Below the pieces are notes generated by a model. That model searched no databases, was not told the origin of the DNA, and saw only the letters and a program-made list of their open reading frames with translations. A stretch of DNA of 64,000 nucleotides from Ancylobacter pratisalsi (GTDB lineage Bacteria > Pseudomonadota > Alphaproteobacteria > Rhizobiales > Xanthobacteraceae): the NCBI RefSeq assembly GCF_010669125.1, contig NZ_CP048630.1, forward strand, positions 372,001-436,000. Reading direction: 5' to 3'. Shown in pieces: positions 8,058 to 18,362 of the stretch (position 1 is its first letter; each line of letters begins with the position of its first letter). Position numbers and translations under genes: made by a program.

Positions 8058-8822
8058 GTGAAACGCTGGATACTGGGTGCTGTTCTCGCCTCGACCTGGG
8101 CCCTGACGGGCGGCTCGCTCGCGCAGGCCGCCAAGGAGCCGGTGTGCGCCGCGCCCTCGGCGCTGACCCAGGCGCGCTACGCGCTGCCGCGCCTCGCCAA
8201 ATCGCTCCGTACCAAGACGCCGACCACCATCCTCGTGCTCAACAGCGCGAAGGGAAGCAAGCCGGGTTCGGGCAAGGACGCGATCGCGCGCAGCTTTCCC
8301 AGCTTCATCGAGGAAACGCTGCGCGAGCGCTATCCCGATGGCGGGATCGTGCTCACCACGCGCAGCCAGCCGCGCGCCACCGCGCAGGCGATACTCGCCG
8401 TCCTGCCCAAGCTGCTGGCCCAGACCCGCCCCGCGCTGATGATCTGGCAGACCGGCACCTATGACGCCATTCTCGGCGCGGACACCTCCGCCTTCTCCGA
8501 TGCGGTGGACGCTGGCGTCGATCTCGCCCATGCGGCGGGAACCGACGTGCTGGTGGTCAGCCCGCAATATTCCCCGCGCACCGCCTTCGCCTTCGACGTC
8601 GCGCCCTACACAAGCGCCCTGCACTGGGCGGCGCGCGCGGCCCAGGTGCCGTTCTTCGACCGCTACGACATGATGCGCTTCTGGGACCAGGAAGGCATCT
8701 TCGACTTCGACGCCACGCCCCCCTCACCTTCGCTGTTCGAGGATGTCCATCGCTGCATCGGCCGGCTCATGGTCGGCATGATCGTGGATGGCGTCGAAAT
8801 GCGAACGCTCGGTTCACGCTGA
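8058..8822 (+). CDS. SGNH-hydrolase-like exported protein, probable pseudo-enzyme
   Basis: A 254-aa protein with a signal peptide (cleavage near GGSLAQAA) and a GTG start. It aligns along its length with the next gene: TILVLNSAKGS against VVIVAIGSSSTAG, LMIWQTGTYDAI against LVLWQAGVNALF, and VVSPQYSPRTAF against LIDPQYAPRVLG. All three catalytic blocks are altered. The nucleophile serine position of GSSS is alanine in NSAK, the block III Asn (GVN) is replaced (GTYD), and DKFH becomes EDVH. It is therefore probably inactive and may act as a partner or binding subunit for its paralogue. It lies 15 bp after opgC and 17 bp before the active-looking copy. Confidence 0.8.
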   Translation: MKRWILGAVLASTWALTGGSLAQAAKEPVCAAPSALTQARYALPRLAKSLRTKTPTTILVLNSAKGSKPGSGKDAIARSFPSFIEETLRERYPDGGIVLTTRSQPRATAQAILAVLPKLLAQTRPALMIWQTGTYDAILGADTSAFSDAVDAGVDLAHAAGTDVLVVSPQYSPRTAFAFDVAPYTSALHWAARAAQVPFFDRYDMMRFWDQEGIFDFDATPPSPSLFEDVHRCIGRLMVGMIVDGVEMRTLGSR

Positions 8823-8839
8823 GGCTCCCCGGACACTCC

Positions 8840-9712
8840 ATGCGCCCTCCTCGACGCTTCGCAATGAACACCGTGGGGCTCTGCGCCCTGCTCGCCCTTC
8901 TGCTGCTCGCGAGCCCGCCCGCGCGCGCCGCCGACGACATGCCCATCGCCTGCCCGCAGACCAAGGCGACGCAGTCGAAGCTGATCCGTCCGCTCGCCCG
9001 CACCGCCGCCCGGCTGCGCGCGGGCCAGCCGGTGGTGATCGTCGCCATCGGCTCGTCCTCCACCGCTGGCGCGGGCGCCTCCAAGGCGGAAGCGAACTAC
9101 CCGAACCGGCTGCAGGCCCTGCTGCGCGCGCGCTTTCCCCACGCCGACATCACCGTGGTCAATCGCGGCGTCAACGGGCAGGACGCGCCGGAGATGCTGA
9201 AGCGCTTCGACACCGACGTCGCGGCGCTGAAGCCGACGCTGGTGCTGTGGCAGGCGGGGGTGAACGCGCTGTTCCGCGAGAACGGGCTGGCGCGGGCGGG
9301 AGACCTGCTCCATGAGGCGATCGCGCGGGTGCGCGCCATCGACGCCGACATCGTGCTGATTGACCCGCAATACGCCCCGCGCGTGCTGGGCGATGCCGAC
9401 AGCGGACCGATGGTGAAGCTGATGGACGACATCGCCCGCGAGGACGGGGTGGACGTCTATCACCGCTTCGCGCTCATGCGGGACTGGCACGAGAGCGCGG
9501 GGCTGCCGTTCGAATCGTTCCTGTGGAAGGACAAGTTCCACATGAACGACTGGAGCTACGACTGCTTCTCGCGCGATCTGGGCCGCGCGGTGACGGCCAA
9601 TATCGATTCCCAGCAGCGCTCCGCGGATGTGTCGCCCGGCGTTTCGATGCCGGTCACGCTATCCCAGCCCGCCGCGCCGGACCGGCTGCTCGGGGCCATG
9701 GTCCAGCCCTGA
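8840..9712 (+). CDS. SGNH/GDSL hydrolase family protein, exported
   Basis: A 290-aa exported protein of the SGNH hydrolase superfamily, whose members remove or transfer acyl groups. A signal peptide (LCALLALLLLASPPARAAD) is followed by block I VVIVAIGSSSTAGAGAS with the nucleophile serine, block II NRGVNGQD, block III WQAGVNALF with Asn, and block V WKDKFHMND with the Asp-x-x-His pair. It follows opgC and a degenerate paralogue in a run with 15-17 bp gaps. Removing or transferring acyl groups on periplasmic glucans is a reasonable inference. Two in-frame ATGs exist; the second (MNTVGLCAL, 8864) gives a neater signal peptide. Confidence 0.85.
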   Translation: MRPPRRFAMNTVGLCALLALLLLASPPARAADDMPIACPQTKATQSKLIRPLARTAARLRAGQPVVIVAIGSSSTAGAGASKAEANYPNRLQALLRARFPHADITVVNRGVNGQDAPEMLKRFDTDVAALKPTLVLWQAGVNALFRENGLARAGDLLHEAIARVRAIDADIVLIDPQYAPRVLGDADSGPMVKLMDDIAREDGVDVYHRFALMRDWHESAGLPFESFLWKDKFHMNDWSYDCFSRDLGRAVTANIDSQQRSADVSPGVSMPVTLSQPAAPDRLLGAMVQP

Positions 9713-9751
9713 GATTCAACGCCGGGGGCGTCCGACGCGCCTCACCCGGCC

Positions 9752-10429
9752 TTACGCGATCACCAGCGCCAGCGCGAAGCCGTCATAGCCCTTCTCGCCC
9801 ACGGTCTGCAGGGCGGTGGCGTCGACGCGGGGCTCGCGGGCGAGCCATTCATAGGTCGCGCGCACGCCCTTCACCCGCGGGTCGGCGTTCGCCCCATCGA
9901 TGACCGCGCCCTCGCGCACCACATTGTCGGCGACGATGACCGTGCCGACGCGTGACAGGCGCAGCGCCGCTTCCAGATAGGCCACATTGCTGGGCTTGTC
10001 GGCGTCGATGAAGACGAAGTCGAACGGGTCGGCGCCTTCCGCCTCCAGCGCCGCGAGGCTGTCGCGCGCGGGACCGACGCGCAGGTCGACGCGGTCGGAG
10101 AAGCCCGCCGCCGCGATGTTCGCCCGCGCCACTTCGGCGTGGTGCGGCTCGTATTCCAGCGTGACGAGGCGGCCATCCGCCGGCAGCGCCTTCGCCAGCC
10201 AGAGCGTGGAATAGCCGCCGAGCGTGCCGACCTCCAGAATGTGCCGCGCGCCCATCATGCGGGCGAGCAGCATCAAAAGCTTGCCCTGATTGGGCGCGAC
10301 ATGGACTGCCGGCAGGCCGGCGGCCTCGCTGGCCGCCAGCGCGCCATCGAGCGCGGGATCGGGCGGCACCAGATGTCCGCCGACATAGGCGTCGACCGCC
10401 TCCCACAGGGCGGGACCGAACGATGTCAT
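9752..10429 (-). CDS. SAM-dependent O-methyltransferase (class I, caffeoyl-CoA type)
   Basis: A 225-aa cytoplasmic methyltransferase of the O-methyltransferase family 3 type. Hallmarks are GKLLMLLARMMGARHILEVG leading into GTLGGYSTLWLAKALP (SAM motif I), VTLEYEPHHAEVARANI, and the metal-site region FDFVFIDADKPSN. VGTVIVADNVVREGAVID follows. The start at MTSFGPALWEA is supported by GAGGAAG six bases upstream. A longer frame to 10477 lacks such a site and would overlap the upstream gene. It is 13 bp downstream of a 94-aa gene on the same strand. The natural acceptor is unknown; small catechol-like phenols are usual for the family. Confidence 0.88.
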   Translation of the reverse strand: MTSFGPALWEAVDAYVGGHLVPPDPALDGALAASEAAGLPAVHVAPNQGKLLMLLARMMGARHILEVGTLGGYSTLWLAKALPADGRLVTLEYEPHHAEVARANIAAAGFSDRVDLRVGPARDSLAALEAEGADPFDFVFIDADKPSNVAYLEAALRLSRVGTVIVADNVVREGAVIDGANADPRVKGVRATYEWLAREPRVDATALQTVGEKGYDGFALALVIA

Positions 10430-10442
10430 GCTTCTTCCTCGG

Positions 10443-10727
10443 CTATTCGTCGCCCTTGCCGGAAAACGCCCCGCCAAAGCGCTTGATGACGGCTTCGCGC
10501 GCGGCGATGACGCGGCGCTGATAGTCTTCCGCCATCGGCTCGGTCAGCACGCTCTCCAGCCCCGCCAGCAGGGCCCAGAGCGCGGGAACCTCGGATTCGT
10601 CCTCGACGAATTCGACCAGGGTCTCGCCGTCGGCGTCATCGACGTGGCGAGAGAGGAACTCAAACAGAACGACCGCCACCGACCGGTCGATCACGAGGGT
10701 GATTTCGTCGTTTGCCACCGCAGCCAT
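10443..10727 (-). CDS. Conserved small acidic protein of unknown function
   Basis: A 94-aa soluble, acidic protein, MAAVANDEITLVIDRS... ending GGAFSGKGDE. It has mixed helices (LFEFLSRHVDDADGETLVEF and LWALLAGLESVL) and no cysteine, signal peptide or membrane segment. I do not recognise the family. It sits 13 bp upstream of the O-methyltransferase gene on the same strand, so the two are probably co-transcribed, and it is divergent from prmB. Codon usage looks like that of its neighbours. Confidence 0.65.
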   Translation of the reverse strand: MAAVANDEITLVIDRSVAVVLFEFLSRHVDDADGETLVEFVEDESEVPALWALLAGLESVLTEPMAEDYQRRVIAAREAVIKRFGGAFSGKGDE

Positions 10728-10880
10728 GTGCGTTCCCCGTCAACGTGCCATTTCTCCATCCTATCGAACCATGTCGGTTTGAACACAAGCGTGCTGATGA
10801 TCTTCCCCACCGCGCCCACGGGGGGTTGCTTTCGCGCGGGCGGCGTGTTGTCGCTCACCAGCAAGCAAGGGAGACGTGAC

Positions 10881-11822
10881 ATGCCGGCTGCGGATGAACT
10901 GAAGACCGTGCGGGATTTCGTGCGCTATGCGGTCAGCCGCTTCAACGCCGCCGATCTCGCCTTCGGCCATGGAACCTCCACCGCGCTCGACGAAGCCGCC
11001 TTCATCGTGCTGGATTGCCTGCACCTGCCGGTGGACGACCTGACCCCCTGGCTCGACGCGCGGCTGACCAGCGAGGAGCGCACGCGGCTCGCCGACATCA
11101 TCGAGCGCCGCTGCGACAGCCGGGAGCCGGCGGCCTATCTGCTGGGGCGCACCTATATTCACGGCATCATGTTCAAGAGCGACCGGCGCGCCATCGTGCC
11201 GCGTTCCTTCATCGGCGAACTGATGGCGGGCGATCTGTTCAGCGGCGCCGGCTTCTCGCTGATCGAGGATCCTGATTCGGTGGGCCGGGCGCTCGACCTG
11301 TGCACCGGCTCGGGGTGCCTCGCCATTCTGGCCGCCATGGTGTTTCCCGGCGCGCAGGTGGATGCCGTCGACATCTCGCCCGAGGCGCTGTCGCTGGCGG
11401 CGGAGAATGTGGCCCTGCACGACATGGGCGAGCGGGTGAGCCTGATCGAGGGCGACCTGTTCGACAAGCTGACCGGGCGGCTCTACGACCTCATCATCAC
11501 CAACCCGCCCTATGTCGATGCCGCCACCATGGCCGACCTGCCGGCCGAATACCGCCACGAGCCGACGCTGGCCTTCGCCGGCGGCCCGGACGGGCTCGAC
11601 ATCGTGCGCCGCATCCTCGCCGAGGCGCCTTCGCACCTGACCGCGCGCGGCGGCATCGTCTGCGAGATCGGGACCGGCAAGGAAATCCTGGAGGCCGAAT
11701 ATCCCCATCTGCCCTTCCTCTGGCTCGACACCGAGGAGAGCGAGGGCGAGGTGTTCTGGCTCTCGGCGCGCGATCTGGGCGTGGGCAAGGATCTGCGGAT
11801 CATCAGCCGCATGCCGCGCTGA
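10881..11822 (+). CDS. prmB: Ribosomal protein L3 N5-glutamine methyltransferase PrmB
   Basis: PrmB methylates a glutamine in ribosomal protein uL3 during 50S assembly. The 313-aa protein has the HemK/PrmB layout: an N-terminal helical domain (to ~110, including PAAYLLGRTYIHGIMFKS), then a Rossmann domain with LDLCTGSGCLAILAAMVFP and the diagnostic IITNPPYVDA active-site loop. PRSFIGELM between them is characteristic of PrmB rather than PrmC. GGGAGACGTGAC immediately before the ATG supports this start. Upstream in-frame extension to 10428 lies antisense to other genes and has no family similarity. Confidence 0.93.
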   Translation: MPAADELKTVRDFVRYAVSRFNAADLAFGHGTSTALDEAAFIVLDCLHLPVDDLTPWLDARLTSEERTRLADIIERRCDSREPAAYLLGRTYIHGIMFKSDRRAIVPRSFIGELMAGDLFSGAGFSLIEDPDSVGRALDLCTGSGCLAILAAMVFPGAQVDAVDISPEALSLAAENVALHDMGERVSLIEGDLFDKLTGRLYDLIITNPPYVDAATMADLPAEYRHEPTLAFAGGPDGLDIVRRILAEAPSHLTARGGIVCEIGTGKEILEAEYPHLPFLWLDTEESEGEVFWLSARDLGVGKDLRIISRMPR

Positions 11823-11918
11823 GCTGCGCCGATGGACGGGGATAAACCGGTCCCCGTCGAAATGACGCCACGGACGGCTGATGACCTCGCCCGGCCCGCA
11901 ACCTGCGCGAGATTCCCG

Positions 11919-12749
11919 ATGCGTCACGTTTCTGCTGCCCGTATCACCGCCCTTTCGGCATTGGCCCTGATGGCCTGCTCCCCGCTCTCCACCTCGGCCG
12001 GGGCGGGCACGCTGTGCACGGCCCTGGCCGACGCTTCGACCGGCAAGGTGCTGATGCAGGAGGGGCCGGATTGCGCCGGGCGGGTGACGCCGGCCTCGAC
12101 CTTCAAGATCGCCATCGCGCTGATGGGCTATGATTCCGGCATCCTCACCGATGCGCACCATCCCAGCTGGCCGTTCAAGCCCGGCTATGCCGACTGGCGT
12201 GAACAGTGGAAGCAGAACACCGACCCGACCTACTGGCTGAAGGAATCGGTGGTCTGGTACTCGCAGGAGATCACCACCAAGCTCGGCATGGAGCGCTTCC
12301 GCCGCTATGTGACCGGCTTCGGCTACGGCAATGAGGACGTGTCCGGCGAGAAGGGCGAGAATAACGGGCTGACCCATGCCTGGCTCAGCTCCTCGCTCGC
12401 GATCTCGCCGCTGGAACAGGTCGGCTTCCTTTCGCGCATGCTGCGCGGCGAGCTGCCCGTATCAAAGGAAGCGGTGGCGATGACCGGCGCGATCAGCCGT
12501 TTCCCCGACACGCCGAATGGCTGGCAGGTGCACGGCAAGACCGGCATGGGCTTCGCGCGCGACAAGGCCGGCAAGCCGGTGCGCGGCAAGCCCTATGGCT
12601 GGTTCGTCGGCTGGGCGACAAAGGACGGGCGCAGCGTGACCTTCGCCCGGCTGGAGCGCGACCCGGCGCGGCAGGAAACCCCAACCAGCTTCCGCGCCCG
12701 CGACGCCATGCTGGCGGCGCTGCCGGGCCTGCTCGACACGGTGGAATGA
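11919..12749 (+). CDS. Class D (OXA-type) beta-lactamase
   Basis: A chromosomal serine beta-lactamase of class D, 276 aa, exported by a signal peptide; LALMAC could serve as an imperfect lipobox. All class D signatures are visible: S-T-F-K in PASTFKIAIAL (nucleophile Ser, carbamylated Lys), S-x-V in KESVVWYSQE, YGN in GFGYGNEDVSG, WLSSSLAISPLEQ and the KTG triad in VHGKTGMGF. Length fits family norms. A longer start at 11832 is possible, but the 29 extra residues lack signal-peptide character. There is no mobile element nearby, so this is likely an intrinsic enzyme. Its spectrum cannot be predicted. Confidence 0.93.
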   Translation: MRHVSAARITALSALALMACSPLSTSAGAGTLCTALADASTGKVLMQEGPDCAGRVTPASTFKIAIALMGYDSGILTDAHHPSWPFKPGYADWREQWKQNTDPTYWLKESVVWYSQEITTKLGMERFRRYVTGFGYGNEDVSGEKGENNGLTHAWLSSSLAISPLEQVGFLSRMLRGELPVSKEAVAMTGAISRFPDTPNGWQVHGKTGMGFARDKAGKPVRGKPYGWFVGWATKDGRSVTFARLERDPARQETPTSFRARDAMLAALPGLLDTVE

Positions 12750-12767
12750 GGCGCGCGGCGCGGCATT

Positions 12768-13985
12768 TCACCCGCGCTTCATGTGCTCCAGCACCTGCGC
12801 ATCCGGCCAGCAGTCGAGCTTGAGGCCGTTGGCCTTCTGGTAGGCGCCGAGGGCCGAGCGGGTCTTCATGCCGGCCTTGCCGTCCACCTTGTCGGTGTAG
12901 AGCCCCTTGGCCGCCAGCTTCTTCTGCATGAATTCGAGGTCGCGGGTCTTCACCAGCGTGATGTCCTGCCAGTCATGGGCGAAGGGGCGGTCATCCTCGA
13001 TGCGGTCGGCAAGATGGCCGACATAGAGCACGTAGAGGTCGGCGAAGTTGTAGCTCTTCAGCACGAAATAGTTCGCCGGGGTGAGGAAGGCCGGACCATA
13101 AGGCCCCGCCGGCATGATGATCGAGGCCTTGTCGCGCAGCGCCGAGGACGGGATGGTGCGCCCGTCCGCCACCTTCACCCCGCGCTTCAGCCACTCGCCG
13201 ATCGGAGCGGCCGCATCGGGCTCGGCCAGCGTGCAGTCGAAGCCCGCCGGCAGGGTGACCTCATAGGCCCAGCGCTTGCCGGGCTGCCAGCCCTCCTCGC
13301 GCAGCAGGCTCGCGGTCGCGGCGAGCGCTTCGGGAACCGAGGTCCAGATGTTGGCGGTGCCGTCGCCATTGAGATCGACGCCGTATTTCAGGTAGCCGGT
13401 GGGCATGAACTGGGTGAGGCCCATGGCGCCGGCCCAGGAGCTTTTCATGTCGGCGCGGCGGACATGGCCCTGGTCGAGGATCTTCAGCGCGGCGAGGAAC
13501 TCGGCGAAGAATACATCCTTGCGGCGGCCGACATAGGCCTGCGTCGCCACCACGCGCAGCGCGTCATAGTTGAGCTTGGCCGCGCCATAGGAGGTCTCGC
13601 GCGCCCAGATGGCGAGCAGCACCGGGCCGGGGACGCCGAAGCGCTTCTCCAGCGCCGCCAGATCGCCGCGATACTGCGCCGCCAGCTTGCGCCCGCGCGC
13701 CGCATAGGTGCCGATCGCCTTGTCGGAGAGATAGGCGGCGGGGGTCTGCACGAATTCAGCCTGCCGGCCCGGCGGCTTCGGCTTGCCCGGAATGGCGAGG
13801 TCGGGCAGCGAATAGTCCGGCTCCAGCCCCCTGGTCTCGCGCTCATAGGTGGCGTGGGAAATGCCCATGGCCTGCGCGGCCGGCCATTGCGCGGCGAGCC
13901 AGCGGTCGAAGCCGGCATCGGCAAGCGCCGGCGCACCGGAGGCGAGGAGAAGGCCGAAGCCCAGCACAAGGCGCCGCATGTTCAT
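12768..13985 (-). CDS. Lytic murein transglycosylase, MltB family (GH103) with peptidoglycan-binding domain
   Basis: Cleaves peptidoglycan glycan strands to 1,6-anhydro products in the periplasm. The 405-aa precursor has a signal peptide (LVLGFGLLLASGAPALADA). The SLT_2 catalytic domain spans ~25-330, with the catalytic Glu in IWARETSYGAAKLNYDA, then SSWAGAMGLTQFMPTGYLKYGVD. A C-terminal PG_binding_1 domain covers ~340-400 (LEFMQKKLAAKGLYTDKVDG, then TRSALGAYQKANGL). The start MNMRRLV gives the signal peptide directly. No lipobox, so it is soluble rather than a lipoprotein as in E. coli MltB. It converges on the beta-lactamase gene 18 bp away. Confidence 0.93.
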   Translation of the reverse strand: MNMRRLVLGFGLLLASGAPALADAGFDRWLAAQWPAAQAMGISHATYERETRGLEPDYSLPDLAIPGKPKPPGRQAEFVQTPAAYLSDKAIGTYAARGRKLAAQYRGDLAALEKRFGVPGPVLLAIWARETSYGAAKLNYDALRVVATQAYVGRRKDVFFAEFLAALKILDQGHVRRADMKSSWAGAMGLTQFMPTGYLKYGVDLNGDGTANIWTSVPEALAATASLLREEGWQPGKRWAYEVTLPAGFDCTLAEPDAAAPIGEWLKRGVKVADGRTIPSSALRDKASIIMPAGPYGPAFLTPANYFVLKSYNFADLYVLYVGHLADRIEDDRPFAHDWQDITLVKTRDLEFMQKKLAAKGLYTDKVDGKAGMKTRSALGAYQKANGLKLDCWPDAQVLEHMKRG

Positions 13986-14238
13986 GTCACCGCAATAGCG
14001 CAAATGGCGGGTACTGTGAACCGCGGGCGGAGCGGATGACGCGGTGCCCTGCGTGCGCCGAGCCAATTGAACCCGGACGCGAACCCTGTCGCGAAATGTC
14101 ATTGAAGGCGGACACGTTCGTTCATTGCGATCGCGAAGGCGTCGCATCTGGGTTGCCGCGTGTAAATGGTACTGATTTACTGCGAGAGAATTCGGTTCGA
14201 TTGAAGTGACGTCTACGGCAGGGGGAGCCTCATCTGTC

Positions 14239-15318
14239 ATGTTCAAGCGTCGGGATTTTCTGATCGCCAGCGCTGCCGGTGCGCTACTTCATCCGACAGC
14301 GGCGGCCCTGGCCCAGTCCGGCGCGGCAGGCGACACGCCGGCACCGGCCAGCGGGACGCAGGCAGGTGCCGGGGCGTGGGATGACGGGCTCGCCCACCCC
14401 ATTCCCTATACGCCCCCGCTCGGCACCGGCAAGGAACGGGGCCTCGTGCTCGGGGGCGGCGGGGCCTATCTCGCCTCATGGATGGTCGGCTATTTCAAGT
14501 CGCTGCATAAGGCGGGCGTCGATCTCGCCACCGCCGACATCGTGGTGGGAACCTCGGCCGGCTCGTTCCTCGGCGCCGCGCTCACGGGCGGGCATATGTG
14601 GCGGTTCGGCAGCGAGCTGAGCTTCTTCGGCGAGTTCCCCTCGCTCTTCGCCAAACTCATCCCCACCATGGCACCCAATGAAAGCCAGCTGCGGGCGCGG
14701 CACCTCGCCACCACCGCCGTGGAGGCCGACCCGGCCACGATCCAGGGTATCGGGCGCGCGGCGATGGCGGCACGCAATGCCGCCGGACCGGACAGCTACC
14801 CCACCGCGGTGGAGCGGCTGATCGGCGAGACGGCATGGCCCTCGCCCGCGCTCTACACCACGGCGAATGACTGCTACACCGGCGAGCGTCTCATCGTCTC
14901 CCCGCTGTCGGGGATCGAGGTGAACCATGCCTGCGCGGCGAGTTCCTCGCTGCCGGGCTCGATGGGGCCGACATGGCTCGGCAACCGCCTGTGCATGGAT
15001 GGCGGCATCTGCCAGACCAGCACCCATTGCGACGTGGTGGCCGGCGTGAAGAAGGCACTGGTGATCTCGCTGACCGATGGCAGCGCGGGCGCCGCGAAGG
15101 TCGGGCTGCGCACCTCCAGCCTTCCCAACACGCTCCAGCAGGAGGTGGCCGACCTCAAGGCTGGGGGAACCGACGTGGTGCTGAAGGTGGTCGGGCTGCT
15201 GCCCGGCGTCACCCATGTCGACAGCATCATGGACCCGAAGTGGATCGCGCCCTGCATCGCCAATGGCGAGGAACGCGGGCACGCCGATGCCGCCGAGATG
15301 AAGGCGTTCTGGAACTGA
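14239..15318 (+). CDS. Patatin-like phospholipase with Tat signal peptide
   Basis: A 359-aa patatin-family lipid acyl hydrolase. FKRRDFLIASAAGALLHP is a twin-arginine signal, so the folded protein would be exported by Tat. The catalytic Ser is in VGTSAGSFLGAAL (GxSxG), preceded by the oxyanion Gly-rich loop LVLGGGGAYLASW. The partner Asp is in LCMDGGICQTSTHCD (DGG). The region 30-65 is a Pro/Ala/Gly linker. The start at MFKRRDF rather than 14206 places the twin arginines correctly. Patatins are usually cytoplasmic or secreted by type V; a Tat-exported one implies activity in the periplasm, perhaps on phospholipids. It is divergent from the lytic transglycosylase. Confidence 0.88.
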   Translation: MFKRRDFLIASAAGALLHPTAAALAQSGAAGDTPAPASGTQAGAGAWDDGLAHPIPYTPPLGTGKERGLVLGGGGAYLASWMVGYFKSLHKAGVDLATADIVVGTSAGSFLGAALTGGHMWRFGSELSFFGEFPSLFAKLIPTMAPNESQLRARHLATTAVEADPATIQGIGRAAMAARNAAGPDSYPTAVERLIGETAWPSPALYTTANDCYTGERLIVSPLSGIEVNHACAASSSLPGSMGPTWLGNRLCMDGGICQTSTHCDVVAGVKKALVISLTDGSAGAAKVGLRTSSLPNTLQQEVADLKAGGTDVVLKVVGLLPGVTHVDSIMDPKWIAPCIANGEERGHADAAEMKAFWN

Positions 15319-15339
15319 GCGAGGGGCGGGAACAGGCCC

Positions 15340-16116
15340 CTAGCGCACCGCCACGATGAACAGACGCGGGAAGCGCAGCAGAACCTTGCCGTCCACGCGC
15401 GGGGGATAGGCCTGCGCGATGCGGGCGGTGTAGTCGGCGAGGAAGGCCGCGCGCTCGGATTCGTCCAGCGGTGCGAGATAGGGCCGCAGCGCCGTCGAGG
15501 CGAACCAGTCGGCGATGGCCGGCGCCCCGGCGAGGGGATGATTGTAGTCGCAGTGCCAGATGTCGACGTGACGGGCATGGGGCCTGAGCAGGTCGTAATA
15601 GGCACCAACCGAAGGCAGCACGTCGCGCGCCGCGCCGGCGAGCTTTTCCGCCCACGGGCCAGCGACGGCGGTCTCGGCCATGAGCCGGTGCGAGGGCTCC
15701 TCGACATTGTCGGGCATCTGCACCGCCAGAACCCCGCCCTCCGGCAGCGCCCCGAGCAGGCGGGCCAGCACGGCCGGATGGTCCGGCACCCACTGGAACA
15801 CGGCATTGCCGAAGATGAGATCGGTCCCGGCCGGCGGCTGCCAGGTCGCCACATCCGCCACCTCGAAGCGGGCGGTAGGCAGGCGCTCGCCCGCCTGCTT
15901 CACCATGGCGGGCGAGGAATCGATGCCGATGACTTCCGCGTCCGGCCAGCGCCGCGCGAGCAGCTCGGTGGAGTTTCCCGGCCCGCAGCCGACATCGACC
16001 ACCCGGCGCGCCCGCGCCAGCGGAATTTGCGCCAGCAGATCACGCGGCGGCCGGGTGCGCTCATCCTCGAAGGTCAGGTAGAGGGCGGGGTTCCAGTCTT
16101 CGGTGGCGGTGCGCAT
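15340..16116 (-). CDS. tam: Trans-aconitate 2-methyltransferase
   Basis: Tam methylates trans-aconitate, an inhibitor of aconitase that forms spontaneously, thereby detoxifying it. The 258-aa protein matches the family length and landmarks: [23 protein letters not shown], motif [60 protein letters not shown] and [13 protein letters not shown]. It lies downstream of ettA on the same strand but behind a hairpin, so it is probably expressed separately. Converges with the patatin gene, 21 bp apart. Confidence 0.93.
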   Translation of the reverse strand: MRTATEDWNPALYLTFEDERTRPPRDLLAQIPLARARRVVDVGCGPGNSTELLARRWPDAEVIGIDSSPAMVKQAGERLPTARFEVADVATWQPPAGTDLIFGNAVFQWVPDHPAVLARLLGALPEGGVLAVQMPDNVEEPSHRLMAETAVAGPWAEKLAGAARDVLPSVGAYYDLLRPHARHVDIWHCDYNHPLAGAPAIADWFASTALRPYLAPLDESERAAFLADYTARIAQAYPPRVDGKVLLRFPRLFIVAVR

Positions 16117-16220
16117 GCGGAAGATGTCCTCGTGGCGCAGATGGCGAGGATGGCGCCAAAAGCGGGAGGCGCCGCGAGCGGTCGGCGAGCGGAGATCAGA
16201 CAGCGGGGGCCTGAAACAGA

Positions 16221-16247
16221 ATCGGCGCAGAGAAGCTCCGCGCCGAT
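16221..16247 (-). terminator. Hairpin terminator candidate after ettA
   Basis: Arms ATCGGCGC (16221-16228) and GCGCCGAT (16240-16247) pair perfectly and extend, past one mismatch, by GAG/CTC around the loop AAG. On the minus strand the hairpin begins 57 bases after the ettA stop and is followed by TCTGTTTC, a weak U tract. It probably separates ettA from tam. Confidence 0.5.
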
Positions 16248-16303
16248 CTGAATATCACGATGCGAGGCACCTGATCGCGCCTGCGCTCAGCGCGCGCCTG
16301 GCC

Positions 16304-17959
<1,656 letters not shown>

Positions 17960-18362
17960 TTCCAAATCCTAAGCGTTCGAGCGATGCCGAGGACGAGCCG
18001 CCGATCGGGCCGCCAGAGGGTGGCCGCAACGCCGGGCCGTCACGTCGAGGCCGTGATACCGATGAGAGGTCGCGCGCTATGTAAACCGCAGGCCGGGCAG
18101 CGGCAAGACCGGAGCGCAACAACAAGGCCGCCGCGTGGCCGGCCGAGCCGGGCGCGCGCCCCCCTGGCCCCTGCCAGCCCCACGGAAAGGCGCCGGCGCG
18201 CGGCGGAGGCCACACCAGGAAACCGTCGATGGTAACGGAACGGTTCGCCCAGCCCCGCATTATCAATGACTGACACGAAAATCTTACCCCGATACCTCAC
18301 AACTTCGGCAGAACCCTTTAAGTCTTTAAATGGCGAGAGCTAGGACGGCACCAGGACACGGC
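17960..18362. other. Intergenic region between ettA and otsB
   Basis: About 400 bp separating divergent ettA and otsB. It contains no convincing reading frame with a ribosome binding site. The 3' third is less GC-rich (around 18255-18345, including TTTAAGTCTTTAAATGG), the likely place for the trehalose operon promoter. An imperfect repeat pair AACCGT/ACGGTT surrounds 18225-18250. I see no clear regulator site. Confidence 0.5.

Noticed and set aside
11832..12749. Class D beta-lactamase as a recently acquired resistance gene
   Set aside because: There is no mobile element, integron or compositional break near it, and it sits between housekeeping genes, so an intrinsic gene is the better reading.
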